Of a DNA stretch of 64,000 nt, positions 55,741 to 63,521 are shown piece after piece. Every line of letters begins with the position of its first letter. Position 1 is the first letter of the stretch. This DNA comes from Ruegeria denitrificans (GTDB lineage Bacteria; Pseudomonadota; Alphaproteobacteria; Rhodobacterales; Rhodobacteraceae), in contig NZ_CYUD01000002.1 of NCBI RefSeq assembly GCF_001458295.1, forward strand, positions 186,001-250,000, read 5' to 3'. The notes beneath the pieces are model-generated. The model did not search any database, was not told the origin of the DNA, and saw only the letters and a program-made list of their open reading frames with translations. The translations under genes and the position numbers were made by a program.

Positions 55741-56075
55741 GCCGCTACCTCTTCATCTGCGAAACAGGTCAGGTACTGACCGCGCGGGTCACGTTCGGCG
55801 ACCGCGCGAATAACAAAGCGGCGCGCCCCTTCGACAAAGCGCTGATCCGGCGAAGGGCGCATCAGTGATCCTTCTGGCGCGCCTCGCACGACGATGCGAT
55901 AACCCACGCGCGACACAGGCACCCCGGCCACCTGACGTTCGGTCCCGCTGCGCGCAGTGACGTCGGCCCAGACCGTGCCCAACACCTGCCAGGTTTCAAT
56001 AAATCCACCCGCGCCATCGGCCGTGCGGACCGGTGCTTCAAGCACTAACTTTCGGTTCAACAGCGGCATCTTCAT
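55737..56075 (-). CDS. GTA head closure / head-tail adaptor (gp7)
   Basis: 112 residues from MKMPLLNRKLVLEAPVRTADGAGGF, of the phage head-tail adaptor (SPP1 gp16-like) family, with FIETWQVLGTVWADVTARSGTE. The start lies in the gp6 stop (ATGA overlap). Confidence 0.9.
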   Translation of the reverse strand: MKMPLLNRKLVLEAPVRTADGAGGFIETWQVLGTVWADVTARSGTERQVAGVPVSRVGYRIVVRGAPEGSLMRPSPDQRFVEGARRFVIRAVAERDPRGQYLTCFADEEVAA

Positions 56076-56671
56076 TGCGTCACCCCTGCACCAAAGCGCA
56101 CAGCGCGATAGCGCTGGATCAAACTGGTTACGCCGAAGGGCATACAACCAGCGCCCAAAGCCGTTTCATCCCGGTACTCGTAGTAGTGAGCAGCCAGCAA
56201 CAGTACAGCCTGACCCAGGTCAGCAGGCAGCCCGCCCCAATCTGCCGACATGCCTGCAGTAAAAGTGATCTTCACCGAACCAGCCGTCGTAACATTCGGC
56301 AAAGTCGGCCCCGTAGGGCGCAGCCTTGGGCGTTGACTGTCCTGTTCCAGGCGGTAATCACCCGATGCGATTGTGCTTTGCACACCCGCTGCGTTGGTAA
56401 CAGTCACGGCGTCCACAGCCGTAACCGGAGCCGCCGGTAGCACTTCGCCGGCGGCATCACGCCATTCGCTCAGGCTCCAGGAAAACTCACGTTCAATCAG
56501 CACCTTACCGGTGCGTGCCTCGATCGCTGCGATCGCCGCCCGCAGGAACCCGTTCAGCACCTCGTTCTGCACGCTGCCCTCGGCAAAGCCGGTTCCCAGC
56601 CGCAGATGCGCCTTGAACTGATCCACCGGCAGCGCCGCATCCGCGATGGCGGTTTCTTCGATCAACATCAT
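56072..56671 (-). CDS. GTA head-tail connector (gp6)
   Basis: 199 residues from MMLIEETAIADAALPVDQFKAHLRLG. The N-terminal half is the helical head-tail connector domain (FLRAAIAAIEARTGKVLIEREFSWSLSEW), the C-terminal half ends QAVLLLAAHYYEYRDE. The start could be either of two adjacent ATGs (56671 or 56668). A 178-base spacer separates it from the capsid gene upstream; that spacer holds a 19-codon ORF of doubtful reality (56787-56846). Confidence 0.88.
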   Translation of the reverse strand: MMLIEETAIADAALPVDQFKAHLRLGTGFAEGSVQNEVLNGFLRAAIAAIEARTGKVLIEREFSWSLSEWRDAAGEVLPAAPVTAVDAVTVTNAAGVQSTIASGDYRLEQDSQRPRLRPTGPTLPNVTTAGSVKITFTAGMSADWGGLPADLGQAVLLLAAHYYEYRDETALGAGCMPFGVTSLIQRYRAVRFGAGVTQ

Positions 56672-56849
56672 CCATTCACTCCGCAATCTCGGCCCCCTCC
56701 GGGGGTCGTCACTTCAGGAAATTGGCAGGCACGCGCCGCCCCACGTTGCTCGGACGGAGGGGAGCAGCTAGACAACGCAGGGGATCTCACCCCGGCCCGT
56801 ACCCGCCGTCCGAAGGGCCGGTTCCCCAGCCCCCCGGATTCGCCATCGC

Positions 56850-58028
56850 TTAGACGGTGCCGAATTTCATCAGCTTGATCGCAGCAAAGTCGCTCACGTC
56901 GCCGCCGACGCGTTTGGTGGCGTAGAACAGAACGTGCGGCTTGGCACTGAACGGGTCACGCAGAACCCGCAGATCGGGACGCTCGGCAATGGTGTAACCT
57001 GCCTGGAAATCACCGAACGCTATCGAGAAGCTGTCGGAGGCCGCATCCGGCATATCCTCGGCGATCAGCACCGGATAGCCCATCAGACGCGCGGGCTCAC
57101 CGGCAGCCAGACCGTCCGACCACAAGAAGCGGCCATCACTGTCCTTCAGCTTGCGGATCAGGCCAGCAGTTTTGGAATTCATCACGAAAGTACCGTTGAC
57201 CCGGTACTGCGCGCCCAGCGCATAAACCACATCCACAATGGAATCCGCATCGACACCGCCATCAATGCCGGTCGGCACATAGCCGATATTGCCCCAATCC
57301 CAGACGTCATTATCGATCTTGGAGTGATCCAGAATACCTTTGGGTTTGTCGACACCGTCGCCACTGATAAAGGCCGACGCCTCGGCGCGGGCAAACTTGT
57401 CAGCGATACGACCGGCCAGCCAGCCTTCGACGTCAAACGCGCTGTCATCCAGCAGGCGTTGCGACGCTTTAGGCAGCGCGCTCAGCTCGTGCAGAGCGAT
57501 TGAGATACGGTCAATCGACGGCGTTGCGGTTTCGGTCGCGGCCGAAGCCTCATCCGCCCAACCCGCACCCACATCGGTGTGGTCAACCAGAACATCAAAT
57601 GAATTCGCTTCGACATTCACCACCGAGGCAATCGAACGGATCGAAGCCGTGGATTTCAGCACCGATTTGATAATCTCGGCCGTTTGAGGATCAAGAAGGT
57701 AGCCGCCGTCGCTATTGACAGCGCTCGACAGCGACTTGGACTCAATATCCAGTCCGCGCAGACCGTCATCATCGCCCGAACGCACATATGCGTCGAACGC
57801 TTTTTGGTGTGGTGCGCCCTCTTCGATCGAGGCGGCAAGATGCGGGCGCGCCGCGATGGTTGATTTACGATCCAGCATGGTCAGTCGCTCTTCTGTCTGT
57901 TGCAGTTTGGTTTTCACTTCAGCCTTCAGGCCCTTAAATTCATTCACGAAGCCAGCCATTGCCTGCTTCACCTCCTGAACCAGGGGCGCACCCTCTCCGG
58001 TCAAGGCCGGGGTTTCGGTCTTGCTCAT
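56850..58028 (-). CDS. GTA major capsid protein (gp5, HK97 fold)
   Basis: 392 residues from MSKTETPALTGEGAPLVQEV. The N-terminal helical part (about 1-105), with the coiled coil GLKAEVKTKLQQTEERLTMLDRK, is the scaffold region removed by the prohead protease. The HK97 fold follows (SSAVNSDGGYLLDPQTAEIIKS, SRIASVVNVEANSFDV-like SIRSIASVVNVEANSFDV, ISGDGVDKPKGIL). ATG at 58028 has GGAAG 5-6 nt upstream; an ATG four codons earlier is possible. Confidence 0.94.
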   Translation of the reverse strand: MSKTETPALTGEGAPLVQEVKQAMAGFVNEFKGLKAEVKTKLQQTEERLTMLDRKSTIAARPHLAASIEEGAPHQKAFDAYVRSGDDDGLRGLDIESKSLSSAVNSDGGYLLDPQTAEIIKSVLKSTASIRSIASVVNVEANSFDVLVDHTDVGAGWADEASAATETATPSIDRISIALHELSALPKASQRLLDDSAFDVEGWLAGRIADKFARAEASAFISGDGVDKPKGILDHSKIDNDVWDWGNIGYVPTGIDGGVDADSIVDVVYALGAQYRVNGTFVMNSKTAGLIRKLKDSDGRFLWSDGLAAGEPARLMGYPVLIAEDMPDAASDSFSIAFGDFQAGYTIAERPDLRVLRDPFSAKPHVLFYATKRVGGDVSDFAAIKLMKFGTV

Positions 58029-58062
58029 CAGCACTTCCATTCTTGGGTGGGTTTGAGGCGCG

Positions 58063-58608
58063 CTAGGGTCGCGCCAGCTCCTGCCGGGCGTCATTGAACA
58101 CCTCGGCGATACTGCGCAGGGTCATTTCGGCATCCAGGGTCGCCCCCTTTGCCGCCACCCGCGCACTGGACAGCATCGGGAAAGTCACAAGAGACACCTC
58201 CCACAGCTCCAGTTCCGTCAGGACCCGATGGCCCTTGTCATTCTTCACAGCTCGCTTTGTGCGATAACCAATCGATAGACCATCCATGGCACCGGCCCGG
58301 ATCAGTTCCGCCGCCTCGCGACCCTTTTGCGTGCTTTCAAGCAGGCGACCCTTAACCCACAGGCCCCTGTCATCCTCGTGCACCTCGTCCCAGACGCCGA
58401 TAGGTTGCGCCGGATCGTGTTGCCACAGCATTTTGACCCGCTGACCGACCCTCACCAGCCCATCCAGCGATGCGCTATAGGCACCTTTCTGCACGACGTC
58501 ACGGCCCTGATCAACCTGACCGAACAGGCTTGCGTATCCCTCGATCACCGCATCTTTGGACACGGAAAGCCCATCGCCGAACCTTGCAAACTTGCGCTCC
58601 AAATCCAT
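58063..58608 (-). CDS. GTA prohead protease (gp4, HK97 family)
   Basis: 181-residue serine protease that matures the capsid. His64 in MLWQHDPAQPIG and Ser112 in MDGLSIGYR form the catalytic core; EGYASLFGQVDQGRDVVQKGAY is typical of the N terminus. It precedes the capsid gene by 34 nt. Confidence 0.95.
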   Translation of the reverse strand: MDLERKFARFGDGLSVSKDAVIEGYASLFGQVDQGRDVVQKGAYSASLDGLVRVGQRVKMLWQHDPAQPIGVWDEVHEDDRGLWVKGRLLESTQKGREAAELIRAGAMDGLSIGYRTKRAVKNDKGHRVLTELELWEVSLVTFPMLSSARVAAKGATLDAEMTLRSIAEVFNDARQELARP

Positions 58609-58634
58609 GAACTACTCCTCATAAGTATCTGAAA

Positions 58635-58853
58635 TCATGGTGTTACCGATAAAAACGACTGAAACGCTTGCGCTAGGATCACCGCGGCCACCCCATAGAC
58701 TGTCAGCCACAACCGGCGCTCTAGCCGTTCCATCATCTCTTCGATCTGATCCAACCGTTTGCACAGATGCGCGTGCTGAATCTCAGCCACCCTTTCATGC
58801 GCGGCCAAACGCAGGCCCGGCGCGCAGTCGAATGGCGGATACCCTTCAGCCAT
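58635..58853 (-). CDS. GTA head formation protein (g3.5, rcc01685-like)
   Basis: 72 residues from MAEGYPPFDCAPGLRLAAHE. A heptad region (VAEIQHAHLCKRLDQIEEMMERLERRL) precedes a C-terminal membrane helix (WLTVYGVAAVILAQAF). A gene of this shape lies between portal and protease in RcGTA, where it is needed for head formation. It overlaps the portal gene end by eight bases. Confidence 0.88.
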   Translation of the reverse strand: MAEGYPPFDCAPGLRLAAHERVAEIQHAHLCKRLDQIEEMMERLERRLWLTVYGVAAVILAQAFQSFLSVTP

Positions 58854-60018
58854 CCGCTTCCTCCGCCAACGCCGGCAGCCCCAGCAGAGATCGTTTCTCG
58901 GCATCCGTCAGGAATTCGGCTCGGCTGACGCGGGTCCATTGCGCATCACGTTCGGTGGCCAGGGCGGGCACCTGATCCAAATCTGGTTTCAGCAGCAGAT
59001 CTTCACCGGTAAAGCCCGAGAGCCACTCTGACACCGCCGCCGCCACCCGCGTCACCAGGGGCAGAACGGTCAGGCGATAAAACGCCCGATTGGCCTCCTG
59101 ATAGTTCGAATAGGTCGCGTCGCCCTGAATCCCCAGCAACATTGGCGGGACCCCAAAGGCCAGCGCGATCTCGCGGGCGGCGGCTTCCTTGGTCTTCTGA
59201 AACTCCATGTCGGACGGTGAGAAACCCATCGGTTTCCAGTCCAGCCCCCCTTCCAGAACCATCGGACGTCCCGCATTGCGCGCCCCGCGATAGTTCTGCT
59301 CAATCTCGTCACTCAGACGGCGGAATTGATCCTCGGCCATCACCCCGTGGCCATCGCCGCCCTTCCACACCAGCGCCCCCGATGGCCGCGCCGCATTGTC
59401 CAACAGCGATTTCGACCAGCGCGACGCACTGTTATGCACGTCGATCGCCATGGCCGCCGCCTGCATCGGCGAGAACCCATAGTGGTCGTCCTGTGGGTGA
59501 AAGGACTTGATGTGGCAGATGACTTCCGCCGAAAACCGGTGCGTCTTGCCACTGACGCTGTAGTCATAGGCCTTGGGCCACCCATCCGCGCCCGGCACCA
59601 CGCTCATCCGGTCTGAGCGCAGGACGTGCAGTTCAACCGGCAGTCCATCTTCGGCCTGCACTGCCTCGATATAAGCGTTGCCGGACAGCAGCAGCTGGCC
59701 AAACACAGCTTCCATCAACTCAGCCCGCCCCTGCGCTGCGTTCGGACGCCGCATGAGGGTCAGCATCGGGTGCGTCTCAAACCGCTGTTCGCGGTCCTGC
59801 AGCACCAAAGGCAACGCCGCCGCCGCCTCGGCAATCAGCTTGACCGAGCGGAACCCCACCGGGTTCCCCGAAAATCCCGTCCGCGTCAGCGATACCGCAT
59901 CCCGTGGGCTCCACGCCACGCGCCCACCGGTTTGCCAGGCCACTACGGGGCCGGCTGCACTTGCCTTTGCTTCGGGCGCTTCCTCTGCCGCTCCACGACG
60001 CAAGAAATCGAATACCAT
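58846..60018 (-). CDS. GTA portal protein (gp3)
   Basis: 390-residue HK97-type portal: MVFDFLRRGAAEEAPEAKA, then DAVSLTRTGFSGNPVGFRSVKLIAEAAAALPL, LLLSGNAYIEAVQAEDGLPVELHVL, and FQKTKEAAAREIALAFGVPPMLLGIQGDATYSNYQEANRAFY. Forms the dodecameric DNA-entry ring. In other GTA clusters it directly follows the terminase gene; here 1255 bases intervene. Confidence 0.95.
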   Translation of the reverse strand: MVFDFLRRGAAEEAPEAKASAAGPVVAWQTGGRVAWSPRDAVSLTRTGFSGNPVGFRSVKLIAEAAAALPLVLQDREQRFETHPMLTLMRRPNAAQGRAELMEAVFGQLLLSGNAYIEAVQAEDGLPVELHVLRSDRMSVVPGADGWPKAYDYSVSGKTHRFSAEVICHIKSFHPQDDHYGFSPMQAAAMAIDVHNSASRWSKSLLDNAARPSGALVWKGGDGHGVMAEDQFRRLSDEIEQNYRGARNAGRPMVLEGGLDWKPMGFSPSDMEFQKTKEAAAREIALAFGVPPMLLGIQGDATYSNYQEANRAFYRLTVLPLVTRVAAAVSEWLSGFTGEDLLLKPDLDQVPALATERDAQWTRVSRAEFLTDAEKRSLLGLPALAEEADG

Positions 60019-60250
60019 CTGTGCTCCTTTCTGCCGCCGTTCTGCCCGGCTTGTTGAAAGGAGTTATGACGGAAAGAAGTTTAAGCCTTGGGAATGCAGC
60101 GTACGAGGCATGGGCAACACTCAAGATGAATCAAAAAAGTGCTTTCGCAACGACTGCACACTGGTTCTGTTGCTTCCGACTAAGGGGTGGCCATTTTCTG
60201 GCGAATGGCTATTGGTGGGCTTGTTCGATATCACTCCAGAGCTAAGCGGT

Positions 60251-61210
60251 ATGACACCTCAGAATCCCGAAGACAGAAAGCACTTGGAAAGCCGATCTCT
60301 TTTAGTCGCCATGTGGGGCAATTTGTTTATGGCTGCGGCGGGGTTACTGGCCGGAATTCTTTCGAATTCCAATGCGATCATGATGGATGGTCTGTTTTCC
60401 CTGATCGGATTTGGCTCTGCCTTGCTCGGGCGACGGATCAGTCTTCGAATTGATGCGGGGCCTGACAACCTCCGGCCCTTTGGTTACGCCGCTGACGAGG
60501 CCATCTTCGCGACCTTCCGGTCACTTTCCCTGCTTGGCCTGATCTTGTTCGCTGTCGCAAACGCGCTCAAGAACATCTACAGCTATTACAACGGCTTGAC
60601 GCCCGAGCCGCTGTATTTTGGCCCGATGATGATTTACTTTGCCCTTATCGGGGTCACATGTGCAATTCTTTGGGGTTTTCACCACTTCACATGGCGTCGT
60701 ACCGGGCGATGCAGTTCTATCCTGCGCCTTGAGGCCAAGGCCGCAATGTTTGACGGGATTGTCACCGCGGCTGCTGGCGTAGGGTTAGGTGCAATTTACC
60801 TGTACAAGGACGGGCCCCTGGCATCCATTGCTCCGGTTGGAGACTCGATAATTGTGATGCTGCTGTGTTTACTGGCCATCGGATCGTACGTCCGGGAATT
60901 CCGTGGGGGATTGGGCGAATTGGCTGGTATCAGTGCAAGCCCAGCGAAACTTGCAGCTGCCCGACGGTCTTTGCGCGCTGCAATCGCAGAAGACGGCGGG
61001 ACCTTGCTGGATATGTCGGTTACAAAGTTAGGACGAACCTACCTCGTATCCGTTTACTATGACCCTGATCGCCCGATTTCAGCAGTGGAGGTCGACCGCT
61101 TGAACCTGCGCATGATCCGGGATGCGCGTCAGGCTCTACCCGGTGCGGATGTCATGCTAATGATTTCAGAGCATCCCCGGCGTTGGCCGGAAGAACTGAA
61201 TCCCATTTAG
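60251..61210 (+). CDS. CDF-like cation transporter inserted in the GTA cluster
   Basis: 319-residue inner-membrane protein with the CDF (cation diffusion facilitator) layout: six helices (from LLVAMWGNLFMAAAGLLAGIL) and a C-terminal cytoplasmic domain (KLAAARRSLRAAIAEDGGTLLDMSVTKLGRTYLVSVYY). Metal site A is incomplete: TM2 has D46 but S50 in place of the second Asp, and TM5 has D168 but A164 in place of His (compare D45/D49/H153/D157 in E. coli YiiP). Transcribed against the GTA genes. The start is uncertain: ATG at 60251 gives the family N terminus, but an in-frame ATG lies upstream at about 60110. Confidence 0.85.
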   Translation: MTPQNPEDRKHLESRSLLVAMWGNLFMAAAGLLAGILSNSNAIMMDGLFSLIGFGSALLGRRISLRIDAGPDNLRPFGYAADEAIFATFRSLSLLGLILFAVANALKNIYSYYNGLTPEPLYFGPMMIYFALIGVTCAILWGFHHFTWRRTGRCSSILRLEAKAAMFDGIVTAAAGVGLGAIYLYKDGPLASIAPVGDSIIVMLLCLLAIGSYVREFRGGLGELAGISASPAKLAAARRSLRAAIAEDGGTLLDMSVTKLGRTYLVSVYYDPDRPISAVEVDRLNLRMIRDARQALPGADVMLMISEHPRRWPEELNPI

Positions 61211-61273
61211 TTTGCGCCGCAAGCTATACCCGTATGTTGGATGGTCTTCCTCCGGCTGAGGACTGGCCCCGCC

Positions 61274-62689
61274 TCAAAGAGTTCTCACCCTAGGCCGCCG
61301 ATACACCCCTGCAGGTCCTACGATCAATTCATGCAGCGCCCAGACCAGCGCGTCGACCCGGTCGGGCGAGCCCTGCCCCTCGAATCCGCGCGCGGTCATC
61401 TGGCACATCTGCTCCTCTAGCGCGTCCAGCCCGGCCACGTGGCTCACCCGCCCCTGCTCGTACAGTGCTGCCACAGGCTCGGCCCGCGCGACCTTGCCAC
61501 GCGACGCTCGCACAGCCCGGAACGGGACCAGAGGGTCCACCTGCCGCACGACCTCTTCCACCAGTTGCCCACCCTGATTGACCTCGGCCACCAGCCGTTC
61601 GGCCCCGAATTCATCCATCGCGTCAATCGCCGCCTGCGCCCAGCCCGACGGGCCTACGCCCTGTACCGTCCTGTCGGCCAGCACATAGGCGCGCCACTCT
61701 TCGGGCGACCCCTGCATCTGCGCGCCAACAACCACGATCCCGCAGGCATCCGCGCCTGAGCCGGACGTCACCGCCGGGTCCAGCGCTACGATAATACGAT
61801 CCACCTCGGGCACCTGCGCAGATCGCGCCGCATCCAACATCGACCCGGTCCACAGCGCGCCTTCGGCATCTGACAGCAACACACCGTCCAGTTCCTGCCG
61901 CCCCAGCCGTGTACCGGCATAACGTGCCCGCACCTCGTCCAGAAACGACGCCGCCAGATTGGCCCGGTTCGCCTCGGTCGGCGCATGGGTTTGCACGGTG
62001 GACGGAGAGGCCAGCAACTCTTTCAAAACCTTCACATTGCGCGGGGTGGTCGTCACACAGACCCGAGGCCGTTCACCCAATCGCAGCGCAAATTGCAGCA
62101 TGTCCCAGGTCTCGCCCGCCTTCTTCCACTTGGCCAGCTCATCGACCCAGGCTGCATCGAACTGTGGCCCCCGCAACCCGTCGGGATCATGCGCAGAAAA
62201 CGCCTGCGCCTCGGCCCCGTTGGGCCAGATCAGCTTGTGTTCCGATGCTTTCCACTGCGGTCGTCTATCTGGCGGTGAACATTGCAAAATCCCACTATCA
62301 CCAAAGATCATCACATCGCGCACCTGATCAAAGGTCTCTCCCACCAGCGCAACACGGCTGGCTTCGCCCTTATCCAATGGTTTCGCCCCTTCGACCATCG
62401 AACGCACCCATTCGGACCCGGCGCGTGTCTTGCCAGCCCCACGTCCCCCCATGATCACCCAGGACCGCCAATCACCTTCTGGCGGCAACTGATGCGGCAG
62501 CGCCCAAAACTCAAAAAGGAAAGGGAGGGCGCACAGCCCCCCCTCCCCGAACTCATTCAGAAATCTCTCCCGAACCGCAGCATCTGCGGAGGCGAGCCAA
62601 CCTGCACCCGATTTCAAATCGAGCGCGCTCAAGGTCGAGTGCGTACCCTCCTTGGGCAATTCCGGCTTGTCTGTGATGTTGTTCGACAA
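61274..62689 (-). CDS. GTA terminase large subunit (gp2)
   Basis: 471 residues; packages host DNA into the capsid. The ATPase domain has Walker A IMGGRGAGKTRAGSEWV (81-88) and a Walker B-like region FDAAWVDELAKWKK with coupling TTTPRNVKVLKELL. The nuclease domain has IVALDPAVTSGSGADACGIVVVGA and AEVNQGGQLVEEVVR, with Asp residues for metals. The ATG at 62689 overlaps the small subunit gene by 137 bases. The start may lie somewhat downstream, but family-like sequence (AGWLASADAAVRERF) already occurs at residue 29, so a long overlap is unavoidable. Confidence 0.94.
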   Translation of the reverse strand: MSNNITDKPELPKEGTHSTLSALDLKSGAGWLASADAAVRERFLNEFGEGGLCALPFLFEFWALPHQLPPEGDWRSWVIMGGRGAGKTRAGSEWVRSMVEGAKPLDKGEASRVALVGETFDQVRDVMIFGDSGILQCSPPDRRPQWKASEHKLIWPNGAEAQAFSAHDPDGLRGPQFDAAWVDELAKWKKAGETWDMLQFALRLGERPRVCVTTTPRNVKVLKELLASPSTVQTHAPTEANRANLAASFLDEVRARYAGTRLGRQELDGVLLSDAEGALWTGSMLDAARSAQVPEVDRIIVALDPAVTSGSGADACGIVVVGAQMQGSPEEWRAYVLADRTVQGVGPSGWAQAAIDAMDEFGAERLVAEVNQGGQLVEEVVRQVDPLVPFRAVRASRGKVARAEPVAALYEQGRVSHVAGLDALEEQMCQMTARGFEGQGSPDRVDALVWALHELIVGPAGVYRRPRVRTL

Positions 62690-62897
62690 AGCTTGTCTCC
62701 ACTTTCTGACAACTTCGGATCAGCCCCTCTAACTGCCCAAGTTGTTTGGCTGTGCCAGCCAGGTCTGCATCCTCCCCGGTTCCGATTTGCCTGCGCAGTT
62801 CTTCCGCTGCCTGGCGCAAACCGCGAATGGATATCTCAAGCGACTGCAAAAGTTCCGCCGTCTGGGACATCCGCTCTTCCGGGGTAATCAAAGTCAT
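62553..62897 (-). CDS. GTA small terminase-like protein (gp1)
   Basis: 114 residues from MTLITPEERMSQTAELLQSLE. A helical N-terminal half (SIRGLRQAAEELRRQIGTGEDADLAGTAKQLGQLEGLIRSCQKVE) is followed by YALDLERARFEIGCRLARLRR, a recurring ending of RcGTA gp1 proteins. RcGTA gp1 acts as the small terminase. It is the first gene of the cluster. Confidence 0.85.
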   Translation of the reverse strand: MTLITPEERMSQTAELLQSLEISIRGLRQAAEELRRQIGTGEDADLAGTAKQLGQLEGLIRSCQKVETSFVEQHHRQAGIAQGGYALDLERARFEIGCRLARLRRCCGSGEISE

Positions 62898-62999
62898 GTT
62901 TGCCTGTGACCTCATGCGAGAGTTTTCTCCGCACGAGAGAAACGAAAAACGGCCACCGAGTTTCCCCGGGGCCGCTGCCCACCTCTTCTAGCATGACAT

Positions 63000-63019
63000 A
63001 ACTTATACGAAAATAAGTT
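63000..63019. promoter_or_regulatory. Palindrome upstream of GTA g1
   Basis: AACTTAT / ATAAGTT, 7-bp arms, 6-nt spacer, about 103 bp before the g1 start. AT-rich in an otherwise GC-rich region; fits a promoter-proximal operator, but no regulator can be named. Confidence 0.45.
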
Positions 63020-63103
63020 CGCAAAGTCAATATGTTACGCAACACACACGCAACGGGCACCGTACGGTGGAGATTAACTTTTGGTTCACGACGTAGGTAA
63101 GTT

Positions 63104-63481
63104 CTAGCTGCTGCCCGTTAAATCCTGCGCCAGCATCAGTGCATTCCCATCTAGATCATAGAAAGTGGCCGTGCTGACCATTCCTTCGATGGTTTCAGTA
63201 GGACCATCGAACTTCACATCCGCAGCCTCTAACGCTGCACGCGCGTTAGAAATGTCAGCGACCTCAAAGACCGGAACGCAATTGCCAGGTGTAGGCTGGG
63301 TCTGTTCACCCAACCCCAATGTCACACCAAGTACATTTGTATTCATCTCGCTCCAACCGGCATCATCTATATGACAGGCCAGTTCAAACCCAAGCATGGC
63401 ATTGTACCAGTCGGCACTGACATGCCGATCTCGCACCGAAATCGCAAATGTGATCGTGTTCTTCAATGAAACAACCGGCAT
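63104..63481 (-). CDS. VOC-superfamily protein
   Basis: 125 residues from MPVVSLKNTITFAISVRDRHVSADWYNAMLGFEL, a VOC (glyoxalase/bleomycin resistance) domain ending VSTATFYDLDGNALMLAQDL. AGGGAAAG precedes the chosen start at 63481. It diverges from a regulator gene 40 nt away, which probably controls it. The substrate is unknown. Confidence 0.82.
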   Translation of the reverse strand: MPVVSLKNTITFAISVRDRHVSADWYNAMLGFELACHIDDAGWSEMNTNVLGVTLGLGEQTQPTPGNCVPVFEVADISNARAALEAADVKFDGPTETIEGMVSTATFYDLDGNALMLAQDLTGSS

Positions 63482-63504
63482 TGAACTTTCCCTATAACTG
63501 AATT

Positions 63505-63517
63505 TATAGTAACTATA
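63505..63517. promoter_or_regulatory. Palindromic operator between VOC and regulator genes
   Basis: TATAGTAACTATA, perfect palindrome with 6-bp arms about one base, inside the 40-base divergent gap. Probably the binding site of the adjacent winged-helix regulator, controlling both genes. Confidence 0.6.
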
Positions 63518-63521
63518 CTTT

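Larger units (their letters stand above)
47463..62897 (-). other. Gene transfer agent (RcGTA-type) structural cluster
   Basis: Minus-strand cluster in the canonical RcGTA order: g1 (small terminase), g2 (large terminase), g3 (portal), g3.5, g4 (protease), g5 (capsid), g6-g8 (head-tail), g9 (tail tube), g10 and assembly chaperone, g11 (tape measure), g12, g13, g14 (peptidase), g15 (host specificity), and a small DUF7742-like gene. GTAs are domesticated prophages that package random host DNA. No integrase, replication or lysis gene is present within it, as expected. A single foreign gene, transcribed on the opposite strand, splits g2 from g3. Confidence 0.95.

Noticed and set aside
56694..56706. 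CCCCC-TCC-GGGGG hairpin between capsid and connector genes
   Set aside because: Only 5 bp, no T tract, and the GTA genes downstream must be transcribed through it.
62998..63019. Resemblance to a loxP-like recombination site
   Set aside because: Only part of one arm is similar; spacer and second arm do not match, and no recombinase gene is near. Kept only as a palindrome.
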